From: Legionella cardiaca
GTDB taxonomy: Bacteria; Pseudomonadota; Gammaproteobacteria; Legionellales; Legionellaceae
Direction: 5' to 3'
Assembly (NCBI RefSeq): GCF_029026145.1
Contig: NZ_CP119078.1
Coordinates: 338,501 to 402,500, forward strand
Length of the DNA stretch: 64,000 bases
The notes under the pieces are model-generated. The model saw only the letters and a list, made by a program, of their open reading frames with translations. It did no database searches and was not told the origin of the DNA. Below are positions 46,395 through 55,575 of this stretch, in pieces. Each line of letters begins with the position of its first letter. The first letter of the stretch is position 1. A program made the position numbers and the translations under genes.

Positions 46395-47780
46395 ATGAAA
46401 GACCAAACTATATGGATTTTAGGAAGTCACAGAGAGCTTCATTTACCTTACCCAGTAAAATGGGTATCTTCGGAAACGGAATTTCCCGAGGAAGGATGCT
46501 TTGCGCTCGCATTCGTTTTAAGCGATTTGCAAAAATGCATGCAAATTTTAACCCATTTAAGACAGACTCCTGCCTATTGTCTTACCCCCATTTTTTATCT
46601 AGGTAAACTGGAGGACCTTAATGCCGATATTTTCGATGGTCCATTAGAAAAAAACGCTTTGAATGTTGCGATAGATATAGATGAGCGTATACAACTAATA
46701 CCGGGTATAGCATCGCTGGAAGATAGGGAATTATTTTTATTAAGTTATTTATTTACTCGCTCTAATATTATTATCCACGGTTACTTAACGCCCTATTCTG
46801 CAAAAGGGCTTAGCTTCCCTTTGTTAAAAGTCCTTTTTGGTGAGGATGATAATTTTGATAAATGGAGTTTTCTACAAAATTTAGTATCGCGAGATTTACT
46901 CTCCCAGGAAAAACTGGTTGACGAAATTCAAACCTGTCCCTCATGCAGCTCAGGTTTATTAAATTATAAAAATTCATGCCCCAATTGCCACAGCATTGAT
47001 ATTAGAACGCAACAATTTATTCATTGCTTTACATGTGGAAATATAGCCCCCACAACTGAATTTTTAAGGCAAGAACGGTTAATTTGCCCACGTTGTAACG
47101 CAAAATTGAGGCACATTGGCATGGATTATGATAAACCGTTAGAGGACAAACTCTGTAATCAATGTGGTTTTTATTTTCTCGACGCTGAAATCATTATTAC
47201 CTGCATGAACTGCTCAAAAACGACCAGTCCTGAAAATTTGGTCACACGTAGGCTCTACACTTATCAATTAACAAAGCATGGTGAATTGTTAGCCCGGGGT
47301 ATAGAGAAAAAATTACAAACACGGTTTAGTAACTTTTTTGAATTTATCGAATTCGAAGTATTTTTTGCTATTGTTAAGTGGCAGGTCAAGCTTGCAACCC
47401 GTTATAAAGAACTTCATTTCAGTGTACTGGCCTTAAAAATTATTAACGAAGATGAAATACTTAATGAATTTGGTATTTTTCATACAGAAAAACTCCTTAC
47501 TGAATTTTATGAACGTTTGCGTAATGTATTTAGGGATAGTGATCTAGCTTCTCATGGTGAAGATTTTGTGCTCTTTTTTTTACCGATGACGGATGAGCAG
47601 GGGTGCAATGTTCTATTAAATAGAATTAAAGAATTCAGTGAACAACAACAATTAAGTTTGAGTGAGAAAAAATTAGTTGTTCATATGGGATTTTTGACAT
47701 CAGAAGAAATAATTAAATCACAACAAGGTGCTGAATATCTAATAGCTAATTTACATTCAAGGATTGATAGTTATGAGTGA
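46395..47780 (+). CDS. TackOD1 zinc-ribbon / degenerate GGDEF protein
   Basis: From the ATG at 46395 the protein is 461 residues. Residues 1-175 form an unrecognised N-terminal region. Residues 181-273 carry six CxxC pairs (181/184, 195/198, 211/214, 231/234, 254/257, 270/273), that is three tandem zinc ribbons like the TackOD1 signalling domain. A GGDEF-type domain runs from about 325 to the end; its signature is SHGEDF (386-391) in place of GGDEF, so cyclase activity is uncertain. It should be a cytosolic signalling protein that controls the glycosyltransferase encoded next. The gene overlaps the GT2 gene by 8 bases. Confidence 0.7.
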   Translation: MKDQTIWILGSHRELHLPYPVKWVSSETEFPEEGCFALAFVLSDLQKCMQILTHLRQTPAYCLTPIFYLGKLEDLNADIFDGPLEKNALNVAIDIDERIQLIPGIASLEDRELFLLSYLFTRSNIIIHGYLTPYSAKGLSFPLLKVLFGEDDNFDKWSFLQNLVSRDLLSQEKLVDEIQTCPSCSSGLLNYKNSCPNCHSIDIRTQQFIHCFTCGNIAPTTEFLRQERLICPRCNAKLRHIGMDYDKPLEDKLCNQCGFYFLDAEIIITCMNCSKTTSPENLVTRRLYTYQLTKHGELLARGIEKKLQTRFSNFFEFIEFEVFFAIVKWQVKLATRYKELHFSVLALKIINEDEILNEFGIFHTEKLLTEFYERLRNVFRDSDLASHGEDFVLFFLPMTDEQGCNVLLNRIKEFSEQQQLSLSEKKLVVHMGFLTSEEIIKSQQGAEYLIANLHSRIDSYE

Positions 47781-49101
47781 TTTTTTCTATCAAATCTATG
47801 CTTATCTAATGAATGTATTTTCAAGTGGAAACCTATGGTTTTTTATTGCATTCTTTTTTCCTTTCGTCATTTTGTTAGAGCTTCCTTTTTACCTTATCAC
47901 GCTTGTTTATGTGATTAGAGGATGGTTGCGTATCCATTTTGAACGTGAAATACCATCCGCCTCTCATCCGCTAGTTAGCGTGGTAATCACCGCTTACAGT
48001 GAAAGCAAGGAAGAACTGGAAATTTCTCTACGATCGGTGGTTGAACAGATATATCCGGGAAAAATAGAGCTTCTGTTTGTTATTGACGATGCAATTAAAA
48101 ATCACAAAACCGTCTTAAGTATGAAGCAATTGGCGTATAAATATAGAGCCATTCAAAATTGTTTAATTCGAATCATTGAAAAAAAGACTCGTGGTGGGCA
48201 TGCAAGCTCAATGAATCTTGGCCTAAAGATGGCCCGCGGAGATATCTTGGTCATGATAGATGCCGATACTTCTATCGACAATTTAAGTCTTCGAAAAATA
48301 GTTAAGCATTTTATCGACCCTAATGTGATTGCGGTTTCTGGTGCGATTCGCGTAAGAAATTGGTACGAGAATTTTTTAACAAAATTACAATCACTGGAAT
48401 ATATGCTTGGTATTCAGCTTGGTCGTTTTGGTTTAACAGAAATTAATATTACCAACAATATATCCGGAGCTTTTGGCATCTTTAGAACTGGCTTTTTACG
48501 ACAAATGGGTGGTTGGATGAGTGGTACAGCGGAAGATTTAGATTTAACGTTGCGAATTCATGCCTATTGTCGCCGTTACCCACAGTTTAAAATTGTGAAT
48601 GAACCTGAAGCTGTAGCATGGACAGTAGCTCCTACAACGCTTCGCCGCTTGTTAAAACAACGAATGCGATGGGATGGCGATTTGTATTATATCTATATTC
48701 GTCGTCATTGGCGCATGTTTAGTAGCAAGATTATGGGTGGCAAAAAAATGTTCTTATTTAGTTGGTATGCGCTCTATTATCAATTACTCCTTCCCTTTTT
48801 AATTTTGCTTTATTACGTTTATCTTTTAATACGCTTTGATTTACCCACCATGATAGCAATAAGTATTCTTGTTTATACCTATTACTTTTTAGCAACACTA
48901 TTTTTATATATTATTTTTCTGCTACTAGTTTCTGAGCGCCCCAAAAATGATTTAAAGTTAGTGGGTTGGGTTATAGTTACTCCGATTTATCAGCAATTTA
49001 TTCGAGCAATGACTGCTGTTTTCATCATGAATGAAATACTGTTTAAGGGACATCAAGATACGACGATGGCTCCATGGTGGGTAATCAGGAAGAGTAAATA
49101 A
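47773..49101 (+). CDS. Processive family-2 glycosyltransferase (exopolysaccharide synthase type)
   Basis: A 442-residue membrane glycosyltransferase. Helices near residues 21-50 flank the GT-A domain: PLVSVVITAYSES, DILVMIDADTS (DAD 163-165, UDP/metal site), GTAEDLDLTLR (Glu254-Asp255, catalytic) and QRMRW (296-300, the QxxRW of processive synthases). At least four helices follow from 326. The closest relatives by layout are Alg8, NodC and cellulose synthase. The sugar is unknown. The ATG at 47773 overlaps the TackOD1 gene and the stop overlaps the HlyD-type gene (TAATG). Confidence 0.9.
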   Translation: MSDFFYQIYAYLMNVFSSGNLWFFIAFFFPFVILLELPFYLITLVYVIRGWLRIHFEREIPSASHPLVSVVITAYSESKEELEISLRSVVEQIYPGKIELLFVIDDAIKNHKTVLSMKQLAYKYRAIQNCLIRIIEKKTRGGHASSMNLGLKMARGDILVMIDADTSIDNLSLRKIVKHFIDPNVIAVSGAIRVRNWYENFLTKLQSLEYMLGIQLGRFGLTEINITNNISGAFGIFRTGFLRQMGGWMSGTAEDLDLTLRIHAYCRRYPQFKIVNEPEAVAWTVAPTTLRRLLKQRMRWDGDLYYIYIRRHWRMFSSKIMGGKKMFLFSWYALYYQLLLPFLILLYYVYLLIRFDLPTMIAISILVYTYYFLATLFLYIIFLLLVSERPKNDLKLVGWVIVTPIYQQFIRAMTAVFIMNEILFKGHQDTTMAPWWVIRKSK

Positions 49102-50129
49102 TGGCCATTAAATTTAAAAAAATTACTGGTGAGCATTTGGCAACAAACTATGGAAGTGGGAAACGTACTCCTCCCAAACTTCGATGGTTTTTATTAATTC
49201 TTTTAATTAGCCTGCCTTTACTTTTTTTAATTGGAAAATTAATCAAAGAATATGTTTTTGTTAATTTTTCAGGATTAGTGGTTTTTGATACATTTACCAT
49301 CCGTGCACCTGGCGCAGGTTATATTGAATCATTGACGGTAAGAACGGGCCAACAAGTCAATCCTGGGGATACTTTACTCCACTTCAAATCACCAACGCTT
49401 GAGGTAAAATTACAATACTTGAAGAAGGAAAGGCTTCTTCTGAAGTCATTAATTCAACAATTCAGTCTTGAAAATTATAAGCCTTTTGACACGATGCTCA
49501 ATATTGCCTCTCAGGATATTCAAACAAGTCGAGAAGTTTATGAGCGCTTCAAAAATTACATGAAAAATGGCGATATGTCGGAGCTTCAGCTTGAAGAGGC
49601 ACGAAAAAACTTCGTAAGTGCGCAAAGGGTGTTTTCAAATTTACAGAAAGAAATTATCGAGATAAAACTGCGAAACAAAACCACATTGGAAGTTAGCTAT
49701 CAACGAAAATTAAGAGAAATTGATAATAAGATTGGCCAATTAGAAGAAAAACAAAAATATTTCATGATTCGTTCCAATAAGGCAGGAACAATTATGCAAA
49801 TTAACACCTATAATAATGAGTTTGTGGCCAGTGGCCAGCGCTTATTATCCATAGTTACAAAGGAAAATCTAAGAATTATGGCCTTTATTGAGCCAGAGTA
49901 TTTGGACAAAATTTATCTAGGGAAGGACGTATCTATTACTTTTCCAAATGGTGAATCCGTTCTTGGTAAAATAATTAATACCCCTAGCTATGCAGAAAAG
50001 CTTCCACTATCTGAAATTAACCCTCTGGCAACGCGGCAAAATAAACTCATTGCTATTATTGTACCCCTTACAGTAATTCCTAAAGAATATCAGGTATTTG
50101 GGATACCGGTTAAAATAAGACTCAAGTGA
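49101..50129 (+). CDS. HlyD/Alg44-type membrane fusion protein
   Basis: A 342-residue protein with one membrane segment (about 27-48), then a biotinyl-lipoyl-like hairpin (FTIRAPGAGYIESLTVRTGQQVNPGDTLLHF, first half), a coiled-coil hairpin (about 105-220), the second lipoyl half (FMIRSNKAGTIMQINTYNNEFVASGQRLLSI) and a beta-barrel. This is the HlyD/Alg44 adaptor plan. It would bridge the inner-membrane synthase to the periplasm or an outer-membrane exit. It starts one base inside the GT2 stop. There is no PilZ domain as in Alg44, so the TackOD1-GGDEF protein may supply the control. Confidence 0.85.
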   Translation: MAIKFKKITGEHLATNYGSGKRTPPKLRWFLLILLISLPLLFLIGKLIKEYVFVNFSGLVVFDTFTIRAPGAGYIESLTVRTGQQVNPGDTLLHFKSPTLEVKLQYLKKERLLLKSLIQQFSLENYKPFDTMLNIASQDIQTSREVYERFKNYMKNGDMSELQLEEARKNFVSAQRVFSNLQKEIIEIKLRNKTTLEVSYQRKLREIDNKIGQLEEKQKYFMIRSNKAGTIMQINTYNNEFVASGQRLLSIVTKENLRIMAFIEPEYLDKIYLGKDVSITFPNGESVLGKIINTPSYAEKLPLSEINPLATRQNKLIAIIVPLTVIPKEYQVFGIPVKIRLK

Positions 50130-50159
50130 GTGGATTAGAAAAACTCTAACAGACATGAC

Positions 50160-50564
50160 ATGATCACAAAAGAAAAGTGGGATAAATTAACAACGTTAAT
50201 GGTCAAGCTCCATATTAATGATGTTGATTTAATTGAAAGATTTATTTTGGGCAGTGGTAAAGGCGGCCAAAATCTCCATAAAACTGCTTCAACAGTCTAT
50301 TTGAAACATGTGCCTTCAGGCTTGGAAGTGAAATGTCAGGAGTCTAGAAGCCGAGATGATAATCGATATTTTGCAAGAATGCGGCTTTGTGAAAAGTTAC
50401 ATTCACTCGTGAGCGATGAGAAGTCCAAAGCGCAACAACAAATTGAAAAAATAAGACGTCAAAAAAAACGACGCTCGCGGCGAGCCAAAGAAAAGATTTT
50501 AGATGAAAAATCCAGGCAAGCTGAGCTAAAAATTTTAAGAAAAAAGCCTGGATCTGATGAATAA
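50160..50564 (+). CDS. GGQ-motif peptide release factor-like protein (ribosome rescue)
   Basis: A 134-residue protein with the GGQ loop (FILGSGKGGQNLHKTASTVYLKHVPSG), which triggers hydrolysis of peptidyl-tRNA, and a basic C-terminal tail (RRQKKRRSRRAKEKILD). It lacks the codon-recognition domain of RF1/RF2. The order fits the ArfB / C12orf65 type that enters stalled ribosomes by its tail. It follows the HlyD-type gene after 30 bases and may share its transcript. It is not E. coli prfH-like in the N-terminus. Confidence 0.88.
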   Translation: MITKEKWDKLTTLMVKLHINDVDLIERFILGSGKGGQNLHKTASTVYLKHVPSGLEVKCQESRSRDDNRYFARMRLCEKLHSLVSDEKSKAQQQIEKIRRQKKRRSRRAKEKILDEKSRQAELKILRKKPGSDE

Positions 50565-50581
50565 AGAGCCGGCATTTATTT

Positions 50582-51109
50582 CTATAAATCATTTTTAATT
50601 TTGTCGTAAATAGAGCTTTGTATGCCAATGTGAAAAAAACCTTCAAAGGTATGCAAAGGAACATTCATTACCTGGGCAAAGGTATGATAGATAGAGTTGC
50701 TATTGATGGTGGATGAGAGAGGAATTTTAAAGCCACCACGTGGATAATTAAGATCCAACTTATTGATAAGATTAACTGCATCAATGGCTCGTCGCCAGTG
50801 TTTAAGGCAATCGTTTCCTGTACAAACCGTGTGATGACCATGTATAGCTAATTCATAGGCGCTCATCTGCAAACCAAATTGTTGAGCTAATTTAAGATCA
50901 TAAACACTGCAGTGTGCTCTTAGGCTATGATCGGCGCTATATCCTATGGGTACAATTTGGCCGTTCTTGCGTGATGTTGCAAGACCATGCAATTGCGCAA
51001 TGACGGTATTATTACTAACCTCTCTTAAAATCCAAAAGTCATGAGTAAAACGCTTAAATAAAGGAATTGGCAACTTAAACATAGCCGCCTGAATACAGTA
51101 TTCTGACAT
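50582..51109 (-). CDS. Hypothetical protein (175 aa)
   Basis: Not recognised. From the ATG at 51109 (GGAG 5 bases upstream) the protein is 175 residues, with no signal peptide. It has a His-rich central block AIHGHHTVCTGNDCLKHW with two Cys residues, which could bind metal, and a mostly helical ending. A TTG at 51124 is in frame but overlaps the ribosome site. It converges on the release-factor-like gene. Confidence 0.6.
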   Translation of the reverse strand: MSEYCIQAAMFKLPIPLFKRFTHDFWILREVSNNTVIAQLHGLATSRKNGQIVPIGYSADHSLRAHCSVYDLKLAQQFGLQMSAYELAIHGHHTVCTGNDCLKHWRRAIDAVNLINKLDLNYPRGGFKIPLSSTINSNSIYHTFAQVMNVPLHTFEGFFHIGIQSSIYDKIKNDL

Positions 51110-51199
51110 AAGCTCCACCAACAAAAGAAGAGGCTTTAACCTTAGTATAGGCTGTTGCGTGCATGAAAAGACTCACACAGCAGGGGTATGGTGATTGAA

Positions 51200-51850
51200 T
51201 TAGTTTTGGACCAGTTTCATGACATTATTACGAAAATTGGGCCCTGGGTCATCTTTATCGGTTTGATAATTAGGATCTAATTCCAGCCAAAGCGGCGTAT
51301 TTTTAAAATTCAAATAATCATTATGACCAATTACATACGTTATATCGGGATATTTTTTTTTCAAGTAACAAACTAAAAAAGCGTTTGCTTTCATTTGCGC
51401 GTCGGTTAAATCATCTTTGCCATCAACACCACCTACGTTTTCTATCCCGATTGCATAATGATTAAGGCCTATGACGTGTCTTGCCATCCAGTTTTCAGGC
51501 ATGAGTTGATGAATACTTCCATCACGATCGACTAAAAAATGACTTGATACATTTAGATTCCCGGGTAATTCCTTGATGCGCGGCGAATTTTTGGGAAAAG
51601 TTGGCGAATTAAATACGCGATAAGTGGCCGCAAAAGTTGGTATACATGTCCAATGCAATATAATCATTTTCGGCTCTATTTCAATTGACTCTGAATTAAT
51701 TCCGTAATGAGTTAATTGATATTGCTGAGTTAAAGCAATACGCTCTTTATCAAATTGAATAGGTGTTTGATGAATTTTCTGAGCGTCATGACAGGAAAAT
51801 GCATGGCTCAATGAGCTAATAAAGAATAAAAAATAGATAAAAATTTTCAT
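51200..51850 (-). CDS. N-acetylmuramoyl-L-alanine amidase (Amidase_2), exported
   Basis: A 216-residue protein: signal peptide MKIFIYFLFFISSLSHA, then an Amidase_2 (PGRP-like) domain. MIILHWTCI gives the first zinc His, SSHFLVDRDGSIHQLMPE the strand core, WMARHVIGLNHYAIGIENVGG the second half, and VIGHNDYLNF with KDDPGPNF the last ligands. It cleaves the amide bond between muramic acid and the stem peptide in the periplasm. Its ATG overlaps the stop of the MltA-like gene by 4 bases, so the two are co-translated. Confidence 0.88.
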   Translation of the reverse strand: MKIFIYFLFFISSLSHAFSCHDAQKIHQTPIQFDKERIALTQQYQLTHYGINSESIEIEPKMIILHWTCIPTFAATYRVFNSPTFPKNSPRIKELPGNLNVSSHFLVDRDGSIHQLMPENWMARHVIGLNHYAIGIENVGGVDGKDDLTDAQMKANAFLVCYLKKKYPDITYVIGHNDYLNFKNTPLWLELDPNYQTDKDDPGPNFRNNVMKLVQN

Positions 51851-52920
51851 TTATCTTTTAGCACCATAAAATAGGCTGTTACATAATCAGGAAGATGCCG
51901 GGTTGCTTGAGAAAAAGCTTCTCTTCCTCCATAACTACCACTTAAAAAATCGACTTGATACTGGTTATTAGTGAATGCGCCGCCAGTATCAGCGAAAATA
52001 CCTGCGCGCGTAATTATTTTTCCTGCTCGATCGGGATATTGAACCATAAGTAATTTTCCCAGGCCAAATTGTTCGAGATCGGCTGCAAAAGTGACTTCGC
52101 TATTAACAGTGATTTTATGTTCCGCATCTTTGCCATAACCTTTAATACCATCTACTTGTTTAAAATACCAGTAGCGATCTTGTTTATAAGGATGCTTCGC
52201 TTTATCGTATGGAATATTGTTGTTGCGATGAACATTAAAAATTTTCATTGGCTGGTCATGGCCAAAATCTGCAACAATAGTCCCTTGCATTAAAGCTGCT
52301 TCCAGGTCCTCTCGATTAAAATAAGCAAGGGCAGGAACATTTTTATTCTTTAATGCGCCTTTTAATATGGCTTGTTTCCCATACTGGAAACGAGTAAGTT
52401 CAGGTCTGGCGTCTGCCTCTTCCAGTGTAAGCGATTCCTCATCTTTCGGCAGAGCATAAAGCGCAAAAGGGTAAGCTGGAGAGGCTTTTACTAATGCCTT
52501 GGCGCGATGAACATAATACTTGGTCATTAAAATTTTATCTTTGGGCAGGTGGGCAACTAACGATTTTGTTGATCGAAGTGACTTGGTTTGTTCTATATCA
52601 GGATACCAACGAATGAAATCGAAGTGCTCTTTAATAAAAGCAGGGTTATTCATTTCATTTTGATGCTGGCAAATAAAGGTCAACGTTGCTTTGACGCGTG
52701 CCAGTGGCACTTTAAAAACTTTTCCCGCATGAATAACGCGAGAATCATAATTACCCCCTCTATTAAGATATGCTAGAGTTTCTTTCGCTGTAGCACACAA
52801 GGCCGGCCCGTTAATAGTATAATTCGTTGTTGGGAATGGTGCTGCAACAGGGACAAAATGAGGGGCTGCAAGGGCTTTGATACTAATAATTAAACTGTAA
52901 AATAAAATTCTTGTTTTCAT
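51847..52920 (-). CDS. MltA-like lytic transglycosylase with 3D domain
   Basis: A 357-residue exported protein, signal peptide MKTRILFYSLIISIKALA. The N-terminal MltA barrel is diverged, but the C-terminal 3D domain RAGIFADTGGAFTNNQYQVDFLSG has the three conserved Asp residues; the catalytic Asp of MltA is in this region. Enzymes of the family cut the glycan strand to 1,6-anhydromuropeptides. With the amidase gene it forms a peptidoglycan-degrading pair: one cuts the glycan, the other the stem peptide. Confidence 0.75.
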   Translation of the reverse strand: MKTRILFYSLIISIKALAAPHFVPVAAPFPTTNYTINGPALCATAKETLAYLNRGGNYDSRVIHAGKVFKVPLARVKATLTFICQHQNEMNNPAFIKEHFDFIRWYPDIEQTKSLRSTKSLVAHLPKDKILMTKYYVHRAKALVKASPAYPFALYALPKDEESLTLEEADARPELTRFQYGKQAILKGALKNKNVPALAYFNREDLEAALMQGTIVADFGHDQPMKIFNVHRNNNIPYDKAKHPYKQDRYWYFKQVDGIKGYGKDAEHKITVNSEVTFAADLEQFGLGKLLMVQYPDRAGKIITRAGIFADTGGAFTNNQYQVDFLSGSYGGREAFSQATRHLPDYVTAYFMVLKDK

Positions 52921-53109
52921 GTTTAAGAGAAGCTTACATTAAAACAAAATGATACCATATCGTTCAATCAAATTTATAAAATTAGCAGCAAAAATTGACT
53001 ACCCTTGCGAACTTCAATAATAATTGTAGCCGCTGCAATCAGTGGGAAATTTGGCTTGGTTTTTTGCCATACATTAACATGTAAATCCTAGGGACAGCGG
53101 AGAAAGTGA

Positions 53110-54738
53110 ATGCGGCGTATAAGGATAATTACTACAGCAATTCTTTTGGCAATTATAGGCGCTATTCTGCCGATGGTGGCTGCTCTTTTCCTTGCCTGGT
53201 CACAAGCCTTCAATGAAGAGCGCCAAAAATTATATGAATTCTCAACGCGTATGCTCACCCGTGCGCAACACACATTAAATGAAGCGCGAAAATTATTTCC
53301 CTTGTTGCAAAAACAGGATGATGGCTTAAGACCTTGTTCGAAAGAACATATTAAATGGATGGAAGAACTTACAACATCAATAATTGACATAAAAGCGATT
53401 GCCTATTTTGAGAATGGCATCGAGCGTTGTAATAGTTTTGGAGTTTCAAATGCCCCAATTCCGCGCAATAACCCCTCTGATTTTATTCTAGATGACGGTT
53501 TGGAATTTGTTATAGGAAGGTCCTCCAATTCCAGCACATCACTTGTCGCTTTGCGCAAAGGAGGTAATTATGACATTTATGTCGACCCTAAGCGATTTTC
53601 CGATATTATTATCCCCGGTGAAATCCAACTAGCTATTGTTTATAACAAACAACTACTTACCGCGCAACGTCCAATTTCTCCCGCATTATTTAAAAAAATA
53701 TTTGCTCAAATTGGTGAGCTTAATTTGAATGAATATTTTGAAGTTTATAATGGAAGAAAGCGTTTAAAACCCATCAAGGCTCTTGAGCAGAAGCACGTAT
53801 TCTTTGCTGATAAAAAGATGATATCTATCAGTCAATACGGGCCATTTAGCCTTATTGCTGTGCAGCCTGAATCATTAGTATATAAGCGCTATAGAAGGTT
53901 GCAATTCATTTTATTGCCATTTGGTTTTATAACCGCTGCATTTATTGTAGGACTTGTTATTTATTATTCGCTGAGACGACTATCTTTTCTCGCTGAGTTA
54001 CAGGAAGCGTTACGTCTTAATGAGTTCATTGTGCATTATCAGCCAATCATCCACACGTTATCTGGCAAATGTGGAGGTGCGGAGGCCTTAATACGATGGC
54101 AGCGTCCCAATGGTGAAATTGTTCGACCGGATTTATTTATTCCCTACGCAGAGGAAAGCGGGATTATTACAGCTATAACTGACAAGGTTATTGATAAAAT
54201 TTTTGCTGAAATGGAAGCATTTCTTGTGAAAAATCGCACATTCCATATTGCCATTAATGTAGGAGTTAATGACATCCAAACAGGAAGAATTATTGAAGTA
54301 TTAGAATCAAAGATCGCAAAGAGTAAAATATTACGCAATCAAATTTGGATAGAGCTTACTGAGCGAACCTTTTTAGAACTGGAGAAGACAAAACCAGTCG
54401 TTCAGCAAGCTCGACAACTGGGTTACTTAGTGGTTGTTGATGATTTTGGCACTGGCTTCTCCAATTTATCCTATTTGCAAAATTTACCGATGGATATCTT
54501 AAAAATAGACAAATCATTTATTGATAGCCTAGGTATGGAGTCTGCAACCAGTAATGTAACCAAGCATATTATCGATATGGCTAAGAGTTTGAATTTGCGA
54601 CTGGTGGCAGAAGGAGTGGAAAAGCAAGAACAATATAATTATTTAAAAGAGCGAAATGTTGACTATATCCAAGGCTATTTTTTTTCTAAGCCACTCCCAT
54701 TTCAGGAATTTATGCGCTTTTGTGGATTCGATAATTAA
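53110..54738 (+). CDS. CSS-motif EAL phosphodiesterase (c-di-GMP)
   Basis: A 542-residue inner-membrane protein. A first helix (about 5-30), a periplasmic CSS-type sensor domain with Cys76 and Cys107 (RPCSKEH, ERCNSFG), a second helix (265-287) and a cytosolic EAL domain. EAL residues are intact: EALIRW (325), ELTER, VVDDFGTGFS (443-451), Lys465, and VAEGVE (499-504). It should hydrolyse c-di-GMP to pGpG. CSS-type sensors respond to disulfide formation in the periplasm, so activity may depend on redox state. GGAGAAAGTGA precedes the ATG. Confidence 0.92.
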   Translation: MRRIRIITTAILLAIIGAILPMVAALFLAWSQAFNEERQKLYEFSTRMLTRAQHTLNEARKLFPLLQKQDDGLRPCSKEHIKWMEELTTSIIDIKAIAYFENGIERCNSFGVSNAPIPRNNPSDFILDDGLEFVIGRSSNSSTSLVALRKGGNYDIYVDPKRFSDIIIPGEIQLAIVYNKQLLTAQRPISPALFKKIFAQIGELNLNEYFEVYNGRKRLKPIKALEQKHVFFADKKMISISQYGPFSLIAVQPESLVYKRYRRLQFILLPFGFITAAFIVGLVIYYSLRRLSFLAELQEALRLNEFIVHYQPIIHTLSGKCGGAEALIRWQRPNGEIVRPDLFIPYAEESGIITAITDKVIDKIFAEMEAFLVKNRTFHIAINVGVNDIQTGRIIEVLESKIAKSKILRNQIWIELTERTFLELEKTKPVVQQARQLGYLVVVDDFGTGFSNLSYLQNLPMDILKIDKSFIDSLGMESATSNVTKHIIDMAKSLNLRLVAEGVEKQEQYNYLKERNVDYIQGYFFSKPLPFQEFMRFCGFDN

Positions 54739-54768
54739 ATACCAAAAAGGTATGCATTATTTGTTTGA

Positions 54769-54987
54769 TTAGTATCGACTGTTTTTATAGTTGTCTTTTT
54801 TTAGAACTTTGCCATCCATGCCATGGATAAATAATTCTGAATGTGTCCTTTGGCTCATCTTTCTGGCAGCATTAATTGCCTTATCACGTGTTTCAAAATG
54901 TCTACTGATTCGAGAGGCATTTTCTCTTTTAACATCCCAGCCTCCTGAGCGAAAATTTGGTAAGACATGATAATCATTGCGTTTCAT
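54769..54987 (-). CDS. DUF2188 protein
   Basis: A 72-residue protein with NDYHVLPNFRSGGWDVKREN followed by a helix and HSELFIHGMDGKVLKKDNY: the DUF2188 fold, usual size. Function unknown; such proteins are often stress-linked. AGGAGG lies before the ATG. Next upstream is the DUF4169 gene, same strand. Confidence 0.85.
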   Translation of the reverse strand: MKRNDYHVLPNFRSGGWDVKRENASRISRHFETRDKAINAARKMSQRTHSELFIHGMDGKVLKKDNYKNSRY

Positions 54988-55208
54988 AGGAGCCTCCTTG
55001 TTTATCTTTATTCTAGCTTAGAGATGAATGATTATTAGAATAGAGCAGGCTGAAATGTACCATTCATGGCAGATTCATACGCGACGTTTGGAGTAAGTAT
55101 TATTCTTTCAGGTGTAAGCAACCGCGTTTTCGCGGAGAAGAAGCGTTCGTAAAATGGGAACACAAAGGAATAATATCTTCAGATTAAGAAGAGAGCAGTC
55201 TCCCTATT

Positions 55209-55397
55209 TTATTTCTCCTCAATTTTTTCCAACTTGTGACCATCTAGATATCGTTCACTACGTTCATTATTTTGTTTCTCTAACTGCTTTTCTTTTTTTG
55301 TTCTTCCAAATCTAATGCGGTTTTCAGAACCCTTTTTTTCTTTTTCCAAGCGAATTTTCGCTTTTCTTTTTTTATTAAGATTAATGATGTTTGCCAT
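55209..55397 (-). CDS. DUF4169 protein
   Basis: A 62-residue, highly charged protein opening MANIINLNKKRKAKIRLEKE and with RIRFGRTKKEK and LDGHKLE: the DUF4169 family, which is fully helical and basic. Function unknown. It may share a transcript with the DUF2188 gene across a 221-base gap that has a small CCGCG/CGCGG hairpin (55132-55145). Confidence 0.8.
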   Translation of the reverse strand: MANIINLNKKRKAKIRLEKEKKGSENRIRFGRTKKEKQLEKQNNERSERYLDGHKLEKIEEK

Positions 55398-55530
55398 AGT
55401 GCTCTCTGTAACACAGGTTGTTTATACAATATAGTCTATCGAACCATGCACGGCATCTACTTTATTAAACAATAAAGAATAATCCTAAAAAAAGGTAACA
55501 AGTTCTGCTGCAAAGTCGAATAAAATAATG

Positions 55531-55536
55531 TATAAT
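55531..55536 (+). promoter_or_regulatory. -10 box of the fusA gene
   Basis: TATAAT at 55531-55536, 40 bases before the ATG of the EF-G gene; the -35 region (CTGCAA, 17-base spacer) is weak. Confidence 0.5.
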
Positions 55537-55575
55537 ATATGACAATTTTTTATCCATTTAATTTATAAGAGTGCT

